Assembly (NCBI RefSeq): GCF_037911585.1
Contig: NZ_JBAJNS010000001.1
Location: forward strand, 5,007,501-5,071,500
Source of the DNA: Streptomyces sp. GSL17-111
Lineage (GTDB): Bacteria; Actinomycetota; Actinomycetes; Streptomycetales; Streptomycetaceae
DNA: 64,000 nt
Direction: 5' to 3'
The position numbers and the translations under genes are program-made. Below the pieces are notes generated by a model. It worked only from the letters and a program-made list of their open reading frames with translations. It was not told the origin of the DNA and ran no database searches. How positions within the stretch are numbered: the first letter of the stretch is position 1; the number at the start of each line of letters is the position of its first letter. Below, one piece after another: positions 40,692 to 50,171 of the stretch.

Positions 40692-40766
40692 TGCCCCGGG
40701 TCGGACTCGAACCGACACTGTATGGGTTTTGAATCCATTGCCTGCTGCCAATTGGGCTACCGGGGC
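40692..40766 (-). tRNA. tRNA-Leu (anticodon CAA), short variable arm
   Basis: Reading the minus strand, a 75-nt cloverleaf folds: a perfect 7-bp acceptor (GCCCCGG / CCGGGGC), T-arm GTCGG-TTCGAGT-CCGAC, 5-nt variable loop ACAGT, anticodon loop TTCAAAA giving CAA, and D-arm GCCC / AGGC with one mismatch. The anticodon stem ATGGA / CCCAT has an A-C mismatch next to the loop. CAA reads the UUG leucine codon, yet bacterial leucine tRNAs normally have a long variable arm. Discriminator is A; CCA is not encoded. Confidence 0.82.
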
Positions 40767-40862
40767 CTAAGAAAGGAAGGTCACCTGGCCTTCGATGTGA
40801 CACCACCATACCGCAGGCAGATAGGCTCATGGGGCCCGACCTGCTGAAAGCGAGGAGCACCA

Positions 40863-41543
40863 GTGAGCGCCGCTGACGCCCCCGAGAACCCCACGCCGGC
40901 CGATGCCCCCGAGGACGGGGACGCCCACGTGCCGCCTGCGACGACCCGCGTGGTGATCGCGGAGGACGAGGCCCTGATCCGGATGGATCTGAAGGAGATG
41001 CTGGAGGAGGAGGGGTACACCGTGGTGGGCGAGGCCGGAGACGGCCGCACCGCGGTGGAGCTGGCTCGGGAGCACCGCCCGGACCTGGTGATCCTGGACG
41101 TGAAGATGCCGGTCATGGACGGGATCTCGGCGGCGGAGAAGATCGCGGAGGACAGCATCGCGCCGGTGCTGATGCTGACGGCGTTCTCGCAGCGCGAGCT
41201 GGTGGAGCGGGCGCGGGACGCGGGGGCGATGGCGTACCTGGTGAAGCCGTTCAGCAAGAGTGACGTGGTGCCGGCGATCGAGATGGCGGTGTCGCGGTTC
41301 GCGCAGTTGAAGCAGTTGGAGGAGGAGGTCTCGGACCTCACCCAGCGACTGGAGACCCGGAAGCTGGTGGACCGGGCGAAGTCGTTGTTGCAGACGGAGT
41401 ACGGGCTCACGGAGCCGGCTGCTTTCCGGTGGATCCAGAAGACGTCGATGGACCGTCGTCTGTCGATGCGTCAGGTCGCGGAGGCCGTGATCGAGGACGC
41501 GGCGGAGAAGCAGGCCGAGAAGCAGGCGAAGAAGGAGCAGTAG
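40863..41543 (+). CDS. pdtaR: ANTAR-domain response regulator (PdtaR family)
   Basis: This 226-residue regulator has a receiver domain with the acidic pair in AEDEALIR (34-35), phospho-acceptor Asp79 in LVILDVKMP, Thr106 and Lys128 (YLVKPFSKSD). The C-terminal ANTAR domain (~155-215; LVDRAKSLLQTEYGLTEPAAF, then MRQVAEAVIE) binds paired RNA hairpins and acts as an antiterminator. Its ~25-residue N-terminal extension is acidic. The cognate histidine kinase is not nearby. A terminator follows. The adjacent liv leader has two hairpins that could be tested as targets. Confidence 0.92.
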   Translation: MSAADAPENPTPADAPEDGDAHVPPATTRVVIAEDEALIRMDLKEMLEEEGYTVVGEAGDGRTAVELAREHRPDLVILDVKMPVMDGISAAEKIAEDSIAPVLMLTAFSQRELVERARDAGAMAYLVKPFSKSDVVPAIEMAVSRFAQLKQLEEEVSDLTQRLETRKLVDRAKSLLQTEYGLTEPAAFRWIQKTSMDRRLSMRQVAEAVIEDAAEKQAEKQAKKEQ

Positions 41544-41551
41544 GGGCAAGT

Positions 41552-41585
41552 GGCGGGGCGGTTTCGTTCCGCCTCGCCCGTTTTT
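41552..41585 (+). terminator. Rho-independent terminator after pdtaR
   Basis: A 10-bp stem (GGCGGGGCGG at 41552-41561 with 41569-41578, one G-T pair) is followed by CG and TTTTT at 41581-41585. It is one of the few in the window with a U-run. Confidence 0.85.
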
Positions 41586-41737
41586 GCCCCTCGGGGGCGC
41601 TTTAAAGGATCTTCCCGTTTCGTTCGGTGAGCGGTAAGGACCGTCCTCTTTCCGGCGCATGGCACAGGTCACAGCCGCATCACACTTGTGGCGGTTGTCT
41701 GTTTGGTTTGCTCCCTGCGGCATAGATTCCGGGCCAG

Positions 41738-41782
41738 CCGTACGTTCGTACGGTCTTGCTCCCGCCGGTCGTCTTCCGGCGG
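41738..41782 (+). promoter_or_regulatory. Two adjacent hairpins in the liv operon leader
   Basis: CCGTACG-TT-CGTACGG (41738-41753) is a 7-bp inverted repeat with a 2-nt centre. CCGCCGG / CCGGCGG (41762-41768 / 41776-41782) follows with a 7-nt loop. They lie 38-82 bases upstream of the GTG start. The first could be a DNA operator or an RNA hairpin; paired short hairpins are also what ANTAR proteins recognise. Confidence 0.45.
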
Positions 41783-41819
41783 CTGCCAACTGTTCTGGGC
41801 CGGACCAGGGGGTTCCCAC

Positions 41820-42977
41820 GTGCTCAACAAGACCTTTGTGAAGCTGGCCGCGCCGCTGGCCATCAGCGCTCTCGCGCTGACCGGGTGTGGAAGTGACAGC
41901 GGTGGCGGTGGCGACACGATCAAGATCGCCTTCCAGGGACCGCTTTCCGGTGACAATGTCCAGCTTGGTACCAATATGGAGAACGGTATCAAGCTGGCGA
42001 TCGACCAGGCGAATGCCTCGGGCGACTACGACTTCGAGATCGAGTACTTCCCGACCGACGACCAGGGTCAGCCGGACAAGGCGACCGCCGCCGCTCAGAA
42101 GGCGATTGATGAGGGTGTCATCGCGGTGATCGGCCCGGCCTTCTCGGGCCCGGCGGACACGGCGGCGGAGGTCTACGCGGAGGCGGGTATTCCTGCGGTG
42201 TCGTCGTCGGCGACGCGGCCGGACCTGACGACGAAGGGTTACGAGAGCTTCCTGCGCGCGGTGCCGAACGACTCGGCCCAGGGCGCGGGGATGGCGAAGT
42301 ACTTCGACCAGGCGACGGACGCGGAGAAGGTCGTCGTCGTGGACGACAAGACCGACTACGGCGTGGGCCTGGCGGACGTCGCCGAGAAGGAGCTGACGGC
42401 GGCCGGTATCGAGGTCGTCCGCCAGTCGGTGCCGCAGAAGACGCCGGACTACTCGGCGGCCGCGCGCAGCGTGGTGGGCCAGAAGGCCGACGGGCTGATC
42501 TACGCGGGCTACTACGAGGACGCGGGCCCGTTCGCGACGAAGCTGGCCGAGGCGGGCTTCGAGGGCACGACGATGTCCGGTGACGGCACGAACGACATGG
42601 GCTTCGTGAAGCTGGCCGGTGACGCGGCCAACGGCTGGAAGCTGACCTGCCCCTGCACGGACCCGACGCAGGAGGAGGCGACGAAGGCGTTCGCCGACGA
42701 CTACCAGGCGGAGTTCAACCAGGCTCCGGGTACGTACTCGGCCGAGTCGTACGACGTCGCGCAGATGATCATCGCGCAGATCGCCGAGACGGGCGGTGCG
42801 GAGTCGGACAGCGAGAAGCTGCTGGAGTCGCTGCGCGGTGTGGAGTACAAGGGTCTGACGAAGACGTTCTCGTTCGACGACAAGGGCGAGTTCAAGAACC
42901 AGACCATCTACATGTACGAGGTCAAGGACGAGAAGATCGGGTACGTGGGGAACATCGACGAGCTGGCGGCCGAGTAA
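41820..42977 (+). CDS. livK: Branched-chain amino acid-binding lipoprotein
   Basis: This 385-residue LivJ/LivK-type binding protein is anchored through Cys23 (ALTGC lipobox) after a short signal. DTIKIAFQGPLSGDNVQLG, IGPAFSGPADTAAEVYAEAG and VPQKTPDYSAAARSV are characteristic of the leucine/isoleucine/valine binding family. The GTG start at 41820 gives a proper signal peptide. It is the first gene of the liv operon, separated from the permease by a strong hairpin, which should favour higher levels of the binding protein. Confidence 0.93.
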   Translation: MLNKTFVKLAAPLAISALALTGCGSDSGGGGDTIKIAFQGPLSGDNVQLGTNMENGIKLAIDQANASGDYDFEIEYFPTDDQGQPDKATAAAQKAIDEGVIAVIGPAFSGPADTAAEVYAEAGIPAVSSSATRPDLTTKGYESFLRAVPNDSAQGAGMAKYFDQATDAEKVVVVDDKTDYGVGLADVAEKELTAAGIEVVRQSVPQKTPDYSAAARSVVGQKADGLIYAGYYEDAGPFATKLAEAGFEGTTMSGDGTNDMGFVKLAGDAANGWKLTCPCTDPTQEEATKAFADDYQAEFNQAPGTYSAESYDVAQMIIAQIAETGGAESDSEKLLESLRGVEYKGLTKTFSFDDKGEFKNQTIYMYEVKDEKIGYVGNIDELAAE

Positions 42978-43037
42978 CGCGTCGCCCGTGGGCCGGTGAC
43001 GGCCCGGTGTTTCGGCCGGTTTCTGCGATGACCGGTT

Positions 43038-43075
43038 CCGGTCGGCGCGATGCGCGCGAGCATCGCGCCGACCGG
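43038..43075 (+). other. 15-bp perfect hairpin between livK and livH
   Basis: The stem 43038-43052 pairs perfectly with 43061-43075 around an 8-nt loop (CGCGCGAG). No U-run follows. It could partly terminate transcription or shield the livK mRNA from 3' decay, raising binding protein over permease. Confidence 0.7.
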
Positions 43076-43183
43076 TGTTCCACGGTCTGCCGTTCTCCGC
43101 GGTGGCCGCGTTTTTCCTCCGCTGCTGCCGGAGCCGTGCTGAACGTGCGGGGCGGTGGCTCGTTCCCATAAGGAAGTCGTTCG

Positions 43184-44107
43184 ATGTCCCTCAACGCTTT
43201 CTGGGACTTCTTGGTCCTAGGGGTGGTGCTCGGCTGTCTTTATGCCGTCATCGCCATTGGTTACACGCTGGTCTACGGCGTGCTTCAGCTTCTGAACTTC
43301 GCGCACAGCGAAGTGTTCATGTTCGGTGGCTTCGGCGGCCTGATGGCGCTGACGGTGTGGGCTCCGGCTCCTGATCCGTCCGGTGCGCAGTCGGTCCTGT
43401 ACGTCGTGGTCGGAATGCTCGCGGGTGCGGCGTTCGGTGGCGTGGTCGCGTACGGGTTGGAGAAGGTCGCCTATCGGCCGTTGCGGCGACATAAAGCGCC
43501 CCGGCTGGTGTTTCTGATCACGGCGATCGGTGCGTCGTTCTTCCTCTACAACCTGGCGGGGAAGCTGTTCGGCCGCAACTCGCTGGCGATGCCGGACATG
43601 TACGAGAACAAGAGGGTGTTCTCGTTCTTCGGTGCGGAGCTGAGCGTGACGATGATCCTGATCGTCGTGTCCGCGGTGGGCATGATGATCGGTCTGGACT
43701 ACGTGGTGAACCGGACGAAGCTGGGGTCGAGTATCCGCGCAGTGGCGCAGGACCCCGAGGTGGCGTCGCTGATGGGCGTGAACATCGACAAGGTGGTCTC
43801 GCGGACGTTCGTGATCGGTGGTCTGCTCGGTGGTGCGGCGGGGTTCCTCTTCGGGGTGAACAACAAGGTCGTGTACACGATGGGCTTCCTGCCGGGGATC
43901 ACGGCGTTCGCGGCGGCGGTGCTGGGCGGGATCGGCAACGTGCGCGGCGCGATGCTCGGCGGCATGCTGCTGGGCATCGTGGAGACCCTCACCGTGTACT
44001 TCTGGGGTGAGGAGTGGCGTTACGTGGCGGGCTTCGCCGTGCTGGTCGTGGTGTTGATGTTCCGGCCGACGGGTCTGCTGGGCGAGCGTCTGGGGAGGAC
44101 CGCATGA
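43184..44107 (+). CDS. livH: Branched-chain amino acid ABC permease LivH
   Basis: This 307-residue permease has about eight membrane segments. It begins WDFLVLGVVLGCLYAVIAIGYTLVYG and has LLNFAHSEVFMFGGFGG, the conserved LivH motif. The C-terminal loop IRAVAQDPEVASLMGVNIDKV contacts the ATPases. ATAAGGAAG precedes the ATG. It pairs with LivM to form the channel. Confidence 0.93.
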   Translation: MSLNAFWDFLVLGVVLGCLYAVIAIGYTLVYGVLQLLNFAHSEVFMFGGFGGLMALTVWAPAPDPSGAQSVLYVVVGMLAGAAFGGVVAYGLEKVAYRPLRRHKAPRLVFLITAIGASFFLYNLAGKLFGRNSLAMPDMYENKRVFSFFGAELSVTMILIVVSAVGMMIGLDYVVNRTKLGSSIRAVAQDPEVASLMGVNIDKVVSRTFVIGGLLGGAAGFLFGVNNKVVYTMGFLPGITAFAAAVLGGIGNVRGAMLGGMLLGIVETLTVYFWGEEWRYVAGFAVLVVVLMFRPTGLLGERLGRTA

Positions 44108-45468
44108 GTGCGGAGGCGATGGTCCGCGGCCGGGCCGCGGAGCGGTTGAGGACGGTGCGCTGGTACCAGCGGCCGCGGTGGAAGCGGCTGGGCGCGATGA
44201 TCGCGCTGGCGGTGCTCGGAGCGATGGTGACGGGCGTGCAGGGCACGCAGCGGGACCTGTTCTACGCCTTGGAGGAGAACTTCACCTCGCCGGTTCTGCT
44301 GGTGTGGCTGGCGTTGACGGTCGGCGTGTGGGCGGTCAGGGAGTTCCTGTCGCCGCAGGTGAAGGCGGTCTCGGTCGGCTACCGGTCGGTGACCGAGGGG
44401 CCGCTGGGGAAGGCACGGAGCGCCTGGCGCGAGGAGAAGTGGCTGCGCTGGGGTGCGTTGGGCGTCCTGGTGGCGGCGGCGGTGTTCCTCCCGTCGGGTC
44501 TGGAGCGGTACTGGCAGACGGTGCTGGTGGACCAGATCGCGATCTACGTCCTGGTCGCGATCGGCCTGAACGTGGTCATCGGCTGGGCCGGGATGCTGGA
44601 CCTGGGGTTCATCGCCTTCTTCGCGATCGGTGCCTACAGCGCGGCGTACTGGACGGGTGCGCTGCCGGTGCAGCCGCCGATGGAGTTGAACAACTTCGCG
44701 GTGATCCCGGTGGCGATCGTCACGTGTCTGCTGGCGGGTGTGCTGCTGGGCGCGCCGACGTTGCGGTTGCGGGGTGACTATCTGGCGATCGTGACGCTGG
44801 GTTTCCACGAGATCGTGTACCTGACGGCGAAGAACCTGGATGACGTCACCGGCGGTACGGGTGGCGTGAAGGTGGACCGGTTCTCGCTGGATCTGGGGTT
44901 CTGGTCGTACGAGTGGGGCGTCATCGACCCGATGCCGTACTACTACCTGCTGCTGGTGTTCATCGCGGTCGTGGTGTTCTTCTTCTGGCGGCTGGAGCAC
45001 TCGAAGGTGGGCCGGGCGTGGACGGCGATCCGCGAGGACGAGGTCGCGGCGGCGTCGACGGGTGTCAACACGGTGCGCTTCAAGCTGATGGCGTTCGCGA
45101 TCGGTGCGTCGACGTCGGGCGTGGCGGGTGTCGCGTACGCGTCGAAGGTCGGCTACATCAACTCGGAGAACTTCGTCATCCTGCTGTCGGTGCTCGTGCT
45201 GGCGTACGTGATCTTCGGCGGTATGGGTTCGATCGCGGGTGTGTTGTTCGGTGCGGCGTTCCTGGTGTGGCTGCCGGAGGCGCTGCGGGACTTCGTGGAC
45301 CCGAAGGACCGGTACATGTACCTCGGCGTGCTGCTGGTGATCATGATGATCTACCGGCCGCAGGGGGTGATTCCGTCGCGGCGTCGTGCGCGGGAGCTGA
45401 AGCTGTCGGAGTCCGGTGAGTCGGACGCCGATGCGATGACGGAGCCGGCGGGAGGCAGGCTGTCATGA
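44104..45468 (+). CDS. livM: Branched-chain amino acid ABC permease LivM
   Basis: This 454-residue permease has about ten membrane segments and an extended N-terminal region (~1-150) compared with compact LivM proteins. Core motifs are GLNVVIGWAGMLDLGFIAFFAIGAYSAA and WTAIREDEVAAASTGVNTVRFKL. The ATG overlaps the livH stop. The cytoplasmic C-terminus is acidic. Confidence 0.92.
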   Translation: MSAEAMVRGRAAERLRTVRWYQRPRWKRLGAMIALAVLGAMVTGVQGTQRDLFYALEENFTSPVLLVWLALTVGVWAVREFLSPQVKAVSVGYRSVTEGPLGKARSAWREEKWLRWGALGVLVAAAVFLPSGLERYWQTVLVDQIAIYVLVAIGLNVVIGWAGMLDLGFIAFFAIGAYSAAYWTGALPVQPPMELNNFAVIPVAIVTCLLAGVLLGAPTLRLRGDYLAIVTLGFHEIVYLTAKNLDDVTGGTGGVKVDRFSLDLGFWSYEWGVIDPMPYYYLLLVFIAVVVFFFWRLEHSKVGRAWTAIREDEVAAASTGVNTVRFKLMAFAIGASTSGVAGVAYASKVGYINSENFVILLSVLVLAYVIFGGMGSIAGVLFGAAFLVWLPEALRDFVDPKDRYMYLGVLLVIMMIYRPQGVIPSRRRARELKLSESGESDADAMTEPAGGRLS

Positions 45469-46420
45469 CGACGGAGCTGATCAAGGAGCAGGGCCCCGGG
45501 GGCCGGCCGGAGCCGGACGCCGGTGACCTGGTGCTGGACGCGAGCGGGGTGACGCTGCGCTTCGGCGGCGTGACGAGTCTGGACGGTGTCGAGCTGTGTA
45601 TGCGCCGTGGGGAGATCCTCGCGGTGATCGGGCCGAACGGTGCGGGCAAGACGTCGTTGTTCAACTCGCTCACGGGCGCGTACGTGCCGCAGGAGGGCCG
45701 GATCACGTACCGGCCGCGTACGGGTGGTGAGCACGAGTTGCGGGGGCGCAAGCCGCACCTGGTGAACCACCTGGGCCTGGCCCGGACGTTCCAGAACATC
45801 CGGTTGTTCGGCGCGTTGACGGCGTTGGAGAACGTGAAGATCGCGGCGGAGACGCGGCTGAAGTCGGACCCGCTGTCGATCATGCTGGGACTGCCGAACG
45901 CGCGGCGGGCCGAGCGGGCGAGCGACCGGCGGGCGCACGAGGTGCTGGACTTCGTGGGGCTCGCGCCGAAGCTGAACGAGTTGGCGGGGTCGTTGAGTTA
46001 CGGCGACCAGCGGCGGCTGGAGATCGCTCGGGCGCTGGCCACGGATCCGCAGGTGCTGTTGCTGGACGAGCCGGCGGCGGGGACGAACCCGACGGAGAAG
46101 CTGGAGCTGGAGGAGCTGATCCGGGGGATCAACCGGGAGCTGGGCGTGAGCGTGCTGCTGATCGAGCACGACATGCGTCTGGTGATGTCGGTGGCCGACC
46201 GGGTGATGGTGTTGAACTTCGGCAAGAAGATCGCCGAGGGGTCTCCGTCGCAGGTGCAGCGTGATCCGGCGGTGGTGGAGGCGTATCTGGGTGCGCCGGC
46301 CGAGTCGGATGAGGCCGACGACGGTTCGGACGGCACCGACGGCGCCGGGGTTCCGCAGGCCCGTGACGGTGAGGTGACCGATGAGCGCGCGGCGCAGGAC
46401 GGTCCGGGGAAGGACGAGGC

Positions 46421-46424
<4 letters not shown>
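45465..46424 (+). CDS. livG: Branched-chain amino acid ABC ATPase LivG
   Basis: This 319-residue ATPase has Walker A GPNGAGKTS (56-64), signature LSYGDQRRLEIARAL, Walker B LLLDEPAAGTNP and switch His in LIEHDMRLVMSVADR, all typical of LivG. The last ~40 residues form an acidic Asp/Glu/Gly tail absent from most homologues. The ATG overlaps the livM stop. Confidence 0.93.
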
Positions 46425-47188
<764 letters not shown>

Positions 47189-47205
47189 GCCCGGTGTAGG
47201 ACGTC

Positions 47206-47245
47206 GAAGGGGCCGGTCACCCGCAGTCGGGGTGGCCGGCCCTTC
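47206..47245. terminator. Bidirectional terminator between livF and the PaaI-like gene
   Basis: A ~15-bp near-perfect stem (GAAGGGGCCGGTCACC at 47206-47221 with 47231-47245) lies between convergent stops. Confidence 0.72.
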
Positions 47246-47262
47246 GGCGTGTGGTGGTGGGC

Positions 47263-47715
47263 TCAGGCGTCGCGCAGCAGGCAGGTGAGGCGGGCGGTGC
47301 AGACGCGGCGGTCCTGTTCGTCGGTGATCACGACCTCGTAGGCGGCGGTGGTGCGGCCGAGGTGGGCGGGCGTGGCGGTGCCGGTCACGAGGCCGGAGCG
47401 CAGGCCGCGGTGGTGGGTGCAGTTGAGGTCGACGCCGACGGCGACCTTGCCGGGACCGCCGTGGAGCATGGCGCCGACGGAGGCGAGGGTTTCGGCGAGG
47501 ACGGCGGAGGCGCCGCCGTGGAGGAGTCCGTAGGGCTGGGTGTTGCCTTCGACGGGCAGGGTTCCGACGACGCGGTCGGGCGCGGCGTGGAGGATCTTCA
47601 GGCCCATCCGGTCGCCGAGGTGTCCGGCGGAGAAGAGGGTCGGCAGGTCGATGCCGAGCCCGGCCCACTGGTCGAGGATCTCCTGGGGGAAGACGGTGGC
47701 GGTGTTCTCGCCCAT
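47263..47715 (-). CDS. PaaI-like hotdog-fold thioesterase
   Basis: This 150-residue hotdog-fold protein has the PaaI active-site region QPYGLLHGGASAVLAETLASVGA (HGG motif near residue 66) and VGVDLNCTHHRGLRSGLV. Such enzymes hydrolyse aryl- or acyl-CoA thioesters. The ATG at 47715 is selected because it gives a typical PaaI N-terminus. In this position next to liv and polA it is a conserved Streptomyces housekeeping neighbour. The substrate is unknown. Confidence 0.88.
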   Translation of the reverse strand: MGENTATVFPQEILDQWAGLGIDLPTLFSAGHLGDRMGLKILHAAPDRVVGTLPVEGNTQPYGLLHGGASAVLAETLASVGAMLHGGPGKVAVGVDLNCTHHRGLRSGLVTGTATPAHLGRTTAAYEVVITDEQDRRVCTARLTCLLRDA

Positions 47716-47774
47716 GGTCGTTCGGCTCCGATCGCTGGCGGCTCTGCTTGGCGGTCCTGATGCTAAGCGTTCGC

Positions 47775-50060
47775 TCACGGCCGGGTGGGGGTGAGTCGGA
47801 TCACCACGGATTTGCTGGCCGGGGTGTTGCTGCCGTCGGCGGTGGCGTCGAGGGGGACGAGGACGTTGGTCTCCGGGTAGTAGGCGGCGGCGCAGCCCCG
47901 GGCGGTGGGGTAGTGGACGACGCGGAAGCCGGGGGCGGTGCGTTCGGTGCCGTCGTGCCATTCGCTGGTGAGGTCGGCGTAGGTGCCGTCGGCCAGACCG
48001 AGTGCGGTGGCGTCGTCGGGGTGGACGAGCACGACCCGGCGGCCGCCCTTGATGCCGCGGTAGCGGTCGTCGAGGCCGTAGATGGTGGTGTTGTACTGGT
48101 CGTGCGAGCGGAGGGTCTGCAGCAGGAGCCGGCCCGGGGGGATCTCGGGGTGTTCGACGGGCGCGGCGGTGAAGCGGGCCTTGCCGGTGGCGGTGGGGAA
48201 GCGGCGTTCGTCGCGGGGGGCGTGGGGGAGGGTGAAGCCGCCGGGGTGGGTGATGCGGGTGTTGAAGTCCTCGAAGCCGGGGATGACGCGGGCGATGCGG
48301 TCCCGTACGTGCCCGTAGTCCTGCTCGAAGGTCTCCCAGGGGGTGGTGCTGGCGGGGCCGAGGACCTTGCGGGCGAGGCGGCTGATGATGGCGGGTTCGG
48401 ACAGGAGGTGTTCGGAGGCCGGTTCGAGGGTGCCGCGGGAGGCGTGCACCATGCCCATGGAGTCCTCGACGGTGACGTACTGCTCCCCGCCCGCCTGGAC
48501 GTCCCGCTCGGTGCGGCCGAGGGTGGGGAGGATGAGGGCGCGGGCGCCGGTGACGACGTGGGAGCGGTTGAGCTTGGTGGAGACGTGGACGGTGAGCCGG
48601 GCGCGGCGCATGGCGTCCTCGGTGACGCGCGTGTCGGGGGAGGCGGCGACGAAGTTGCCGCCGAGGGCGAAGAACACCTGGACGCGGCCGTCGCGCAGGG
48701 CCCGGATGGCTTCGACGGTGTCGTAGCCGTGGGCGCGGGGCGGGGTGAAGCCGAACTCCTTCTGGAGGGCGTCGAGGAGTTCGGGGGAGGGGCGTTCGAC
48801 GATGCCCATGGTGCGGTCGCCCTGGACGTTGCTGTGGCCGCGGACGGGGCAGACGCCGGCGCCGGGACGGCCGATGTCGCCGCGCAGGAGGAGGAAGTTG
48901 ACGACTTCGCGGATGGTGGCGACGGCGTGCTTGTGCTGGGTGAGGCCCATGGCCCAGCACACGACGGTGCGCCGGGAGGCGAGGACCATGCGCAGGGCTT
49001 CCTCGATGGCGTCGCGGTCGAGGCCGGTGGCGGCCAGGGTGCGGTCCCAGCCGGCGGTGCGGGCGGCGTCGGCGAACGCGGCGAACCCGTCGGTGTGCTC
49101 GGCCACGAACGTCTCGTCGACGGCGCCGTCGGTGTCGAGGATGAGCTTGTTGAGCAGCCGGAAGAGCGCCTGGTCGCCGCCGAGGCGGATCTGGAGGAAG
49201 AGGTCGGTGAGGGGGGTGCCGGTGCCGACGAGGCCGAGGGGGGTCTGCGGGTTGCGGAACCGTTCCAGGCCCGCTTCGGGGAGCGGGTTGACGGTGATGA
49301 TCTTCGCGCCGTTGTGTTTGGCCTTCTCCAGGGCGGAGAGCATACGCGGGTGGTTGGTGCCGGGGTTCTGTCCGGCGACGATGATCAGGTCGGCCTGGTG
49401 GAGGTCCTCGAGGAGGACGCTGCCCTTGCCGACGCCGATGGTCTCGGTGAGGGCCGAGCCGGAGGACTCGTGGCACATGTTGCTGCAGTCGGGCAGGTTG
49501 TTGGTGCCGAACTCGCGGGCGAAGAGCTGGTAGAGGAACGCGGCCTCGTTGCTGGTGCGCCCGGAGGTGTAGAAGACGGCCTCGTCGGGGGAGGGCAGGG
49601 CGCGCAGCTCGTCGGCGATGATGCCCAGGGCCTGGGTCCAGCTGACGGGTGCGTAGTGGTCGGCGCCCTTGGCGAGGTAGACGGGCTGGGTGAGGCGGCC
49701 CTGCTTGCCGAGCCAGTAGCCGGACCGTTCGGCGAGGTCGGTGACGGAGTGGCGGGCGAAGAAGGCGGGGGTGACGCGGGCGCGGGTGGCCTCCTCCGCG
49801 ACGGCCTTGGCGCCGTTCTCGCAGAACTCCGCCGTGTGCCGGTCGGCCTCCTCGGGCCAGGCGCAGCCGGGGCAGTCGAAGCCGTCCTTCTGGTTGACGC
49901 GCAGGAGGGTGAGCGCGGTGCGTTTGACGCCCATCTCGCGGTGGGCCATGCGCAGGGCGTGGCCGACGGCGGGCAGCCCGGCGGCGGAGCGGCGCGGCGG
50001 GCGGACCTGGGGGGCGTCCTGGACGGGGTCGCCGGAGGAGGACGGGGTGGCGCGCGTCAT
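47775..50060 (-). CDS. FdhF/YdeP-type molybdopterin oxidoreductase
   Basis: This 761-residue molybdopterin enzyme is of the formate-dehydrogenase-alpha-like YdeP group. Near the N-terminus is FDCPGCAWPEE (~61-71), the reduced cysteine motif of this branch. The molybdopterin-binding landmarks are FYTSGRTSNEAAFLYQLF, LIIVAGQNPGTNHPRM and VCPVRGHSNVQGDRTMG. No selenocysteine codon is seen. In E. coli YdeP is linked to acid resistance, and the electron acceptor and substrate here are unknown. GGGAGG precedes the ATG. It is divergent from polA. Confidence 0.9.
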   Translation of the reverse strand: MTRATPSSSGDPVQDAPQVRPPRRSAAGLPAVGHALRMAHREMGVKRTALTLLRVNQKDGFDCPGCAWPEEADRHTAEFCENGAKAVAEEATRARVTPAFFARHSVTDLAERSGYWLGKQGRLTQPVYLAKGADHYAPVSWTQALGIIADELRALPSPDEAVFYTSGRTSNEAAFLYQLFAREFGTNNLPDCSNMCHESSGSALTETIGVGKGSVLLEDLHQADLIIVAGQNPGTNHPRMLSALEKAKHNGAKIITVNPLPEAGLERFRNPQTPLGLVGTGTPLTDLFLQIRLGGDQALFRLLNKLILDTDGAVDETFVAEHTDGFAAFADAARTAGWDRTLAATGLDRDAIEEALRMVLASRRTVVCWAMGLTQHKHAVATIREVVNFLLLRGDIGRPGAGVCPVRGHSNVQGDRTMGIVERPSPELLDALQKEFGFTPPRAHGYDTVEAIRALRDGRVQVFFALGGNFVAASPDTRVTEDAMRRARLTVHVSTKLNRSHVVTGARALILPTLGRTERDVQAGGEQYVTVEDSMGMVHASRGTLEPASEHLLSEPAIISRLARKVLGPASTTPWETFEQDYGHVRDRIARVIPGFEDFNTRITHPGGFTLPHAPRDERRFPTATGKARFTAAPVEHPEIPPGRLLLQTLRSHDQYNTTIYGLDDRYRGIKGGRRVVLVHPDDATALGLADGTYADLTSEWHDGTERTAPGFRVVHYPTARGCAAAYYPETNVLVPLDATADGSNTPASKSVVIRLTPTRP

Positions 50061-50171
50061 GGTGCGATCCTCCCATGCCGGGCGCTGGGCGGGGCGGGCG
50101 CGGGCGGGACGTTCGCGGCGCGGGGACGCCGCGTCGTGGGAGTGTCGGTGGGCCGTGGCAGGATCGGTGCC

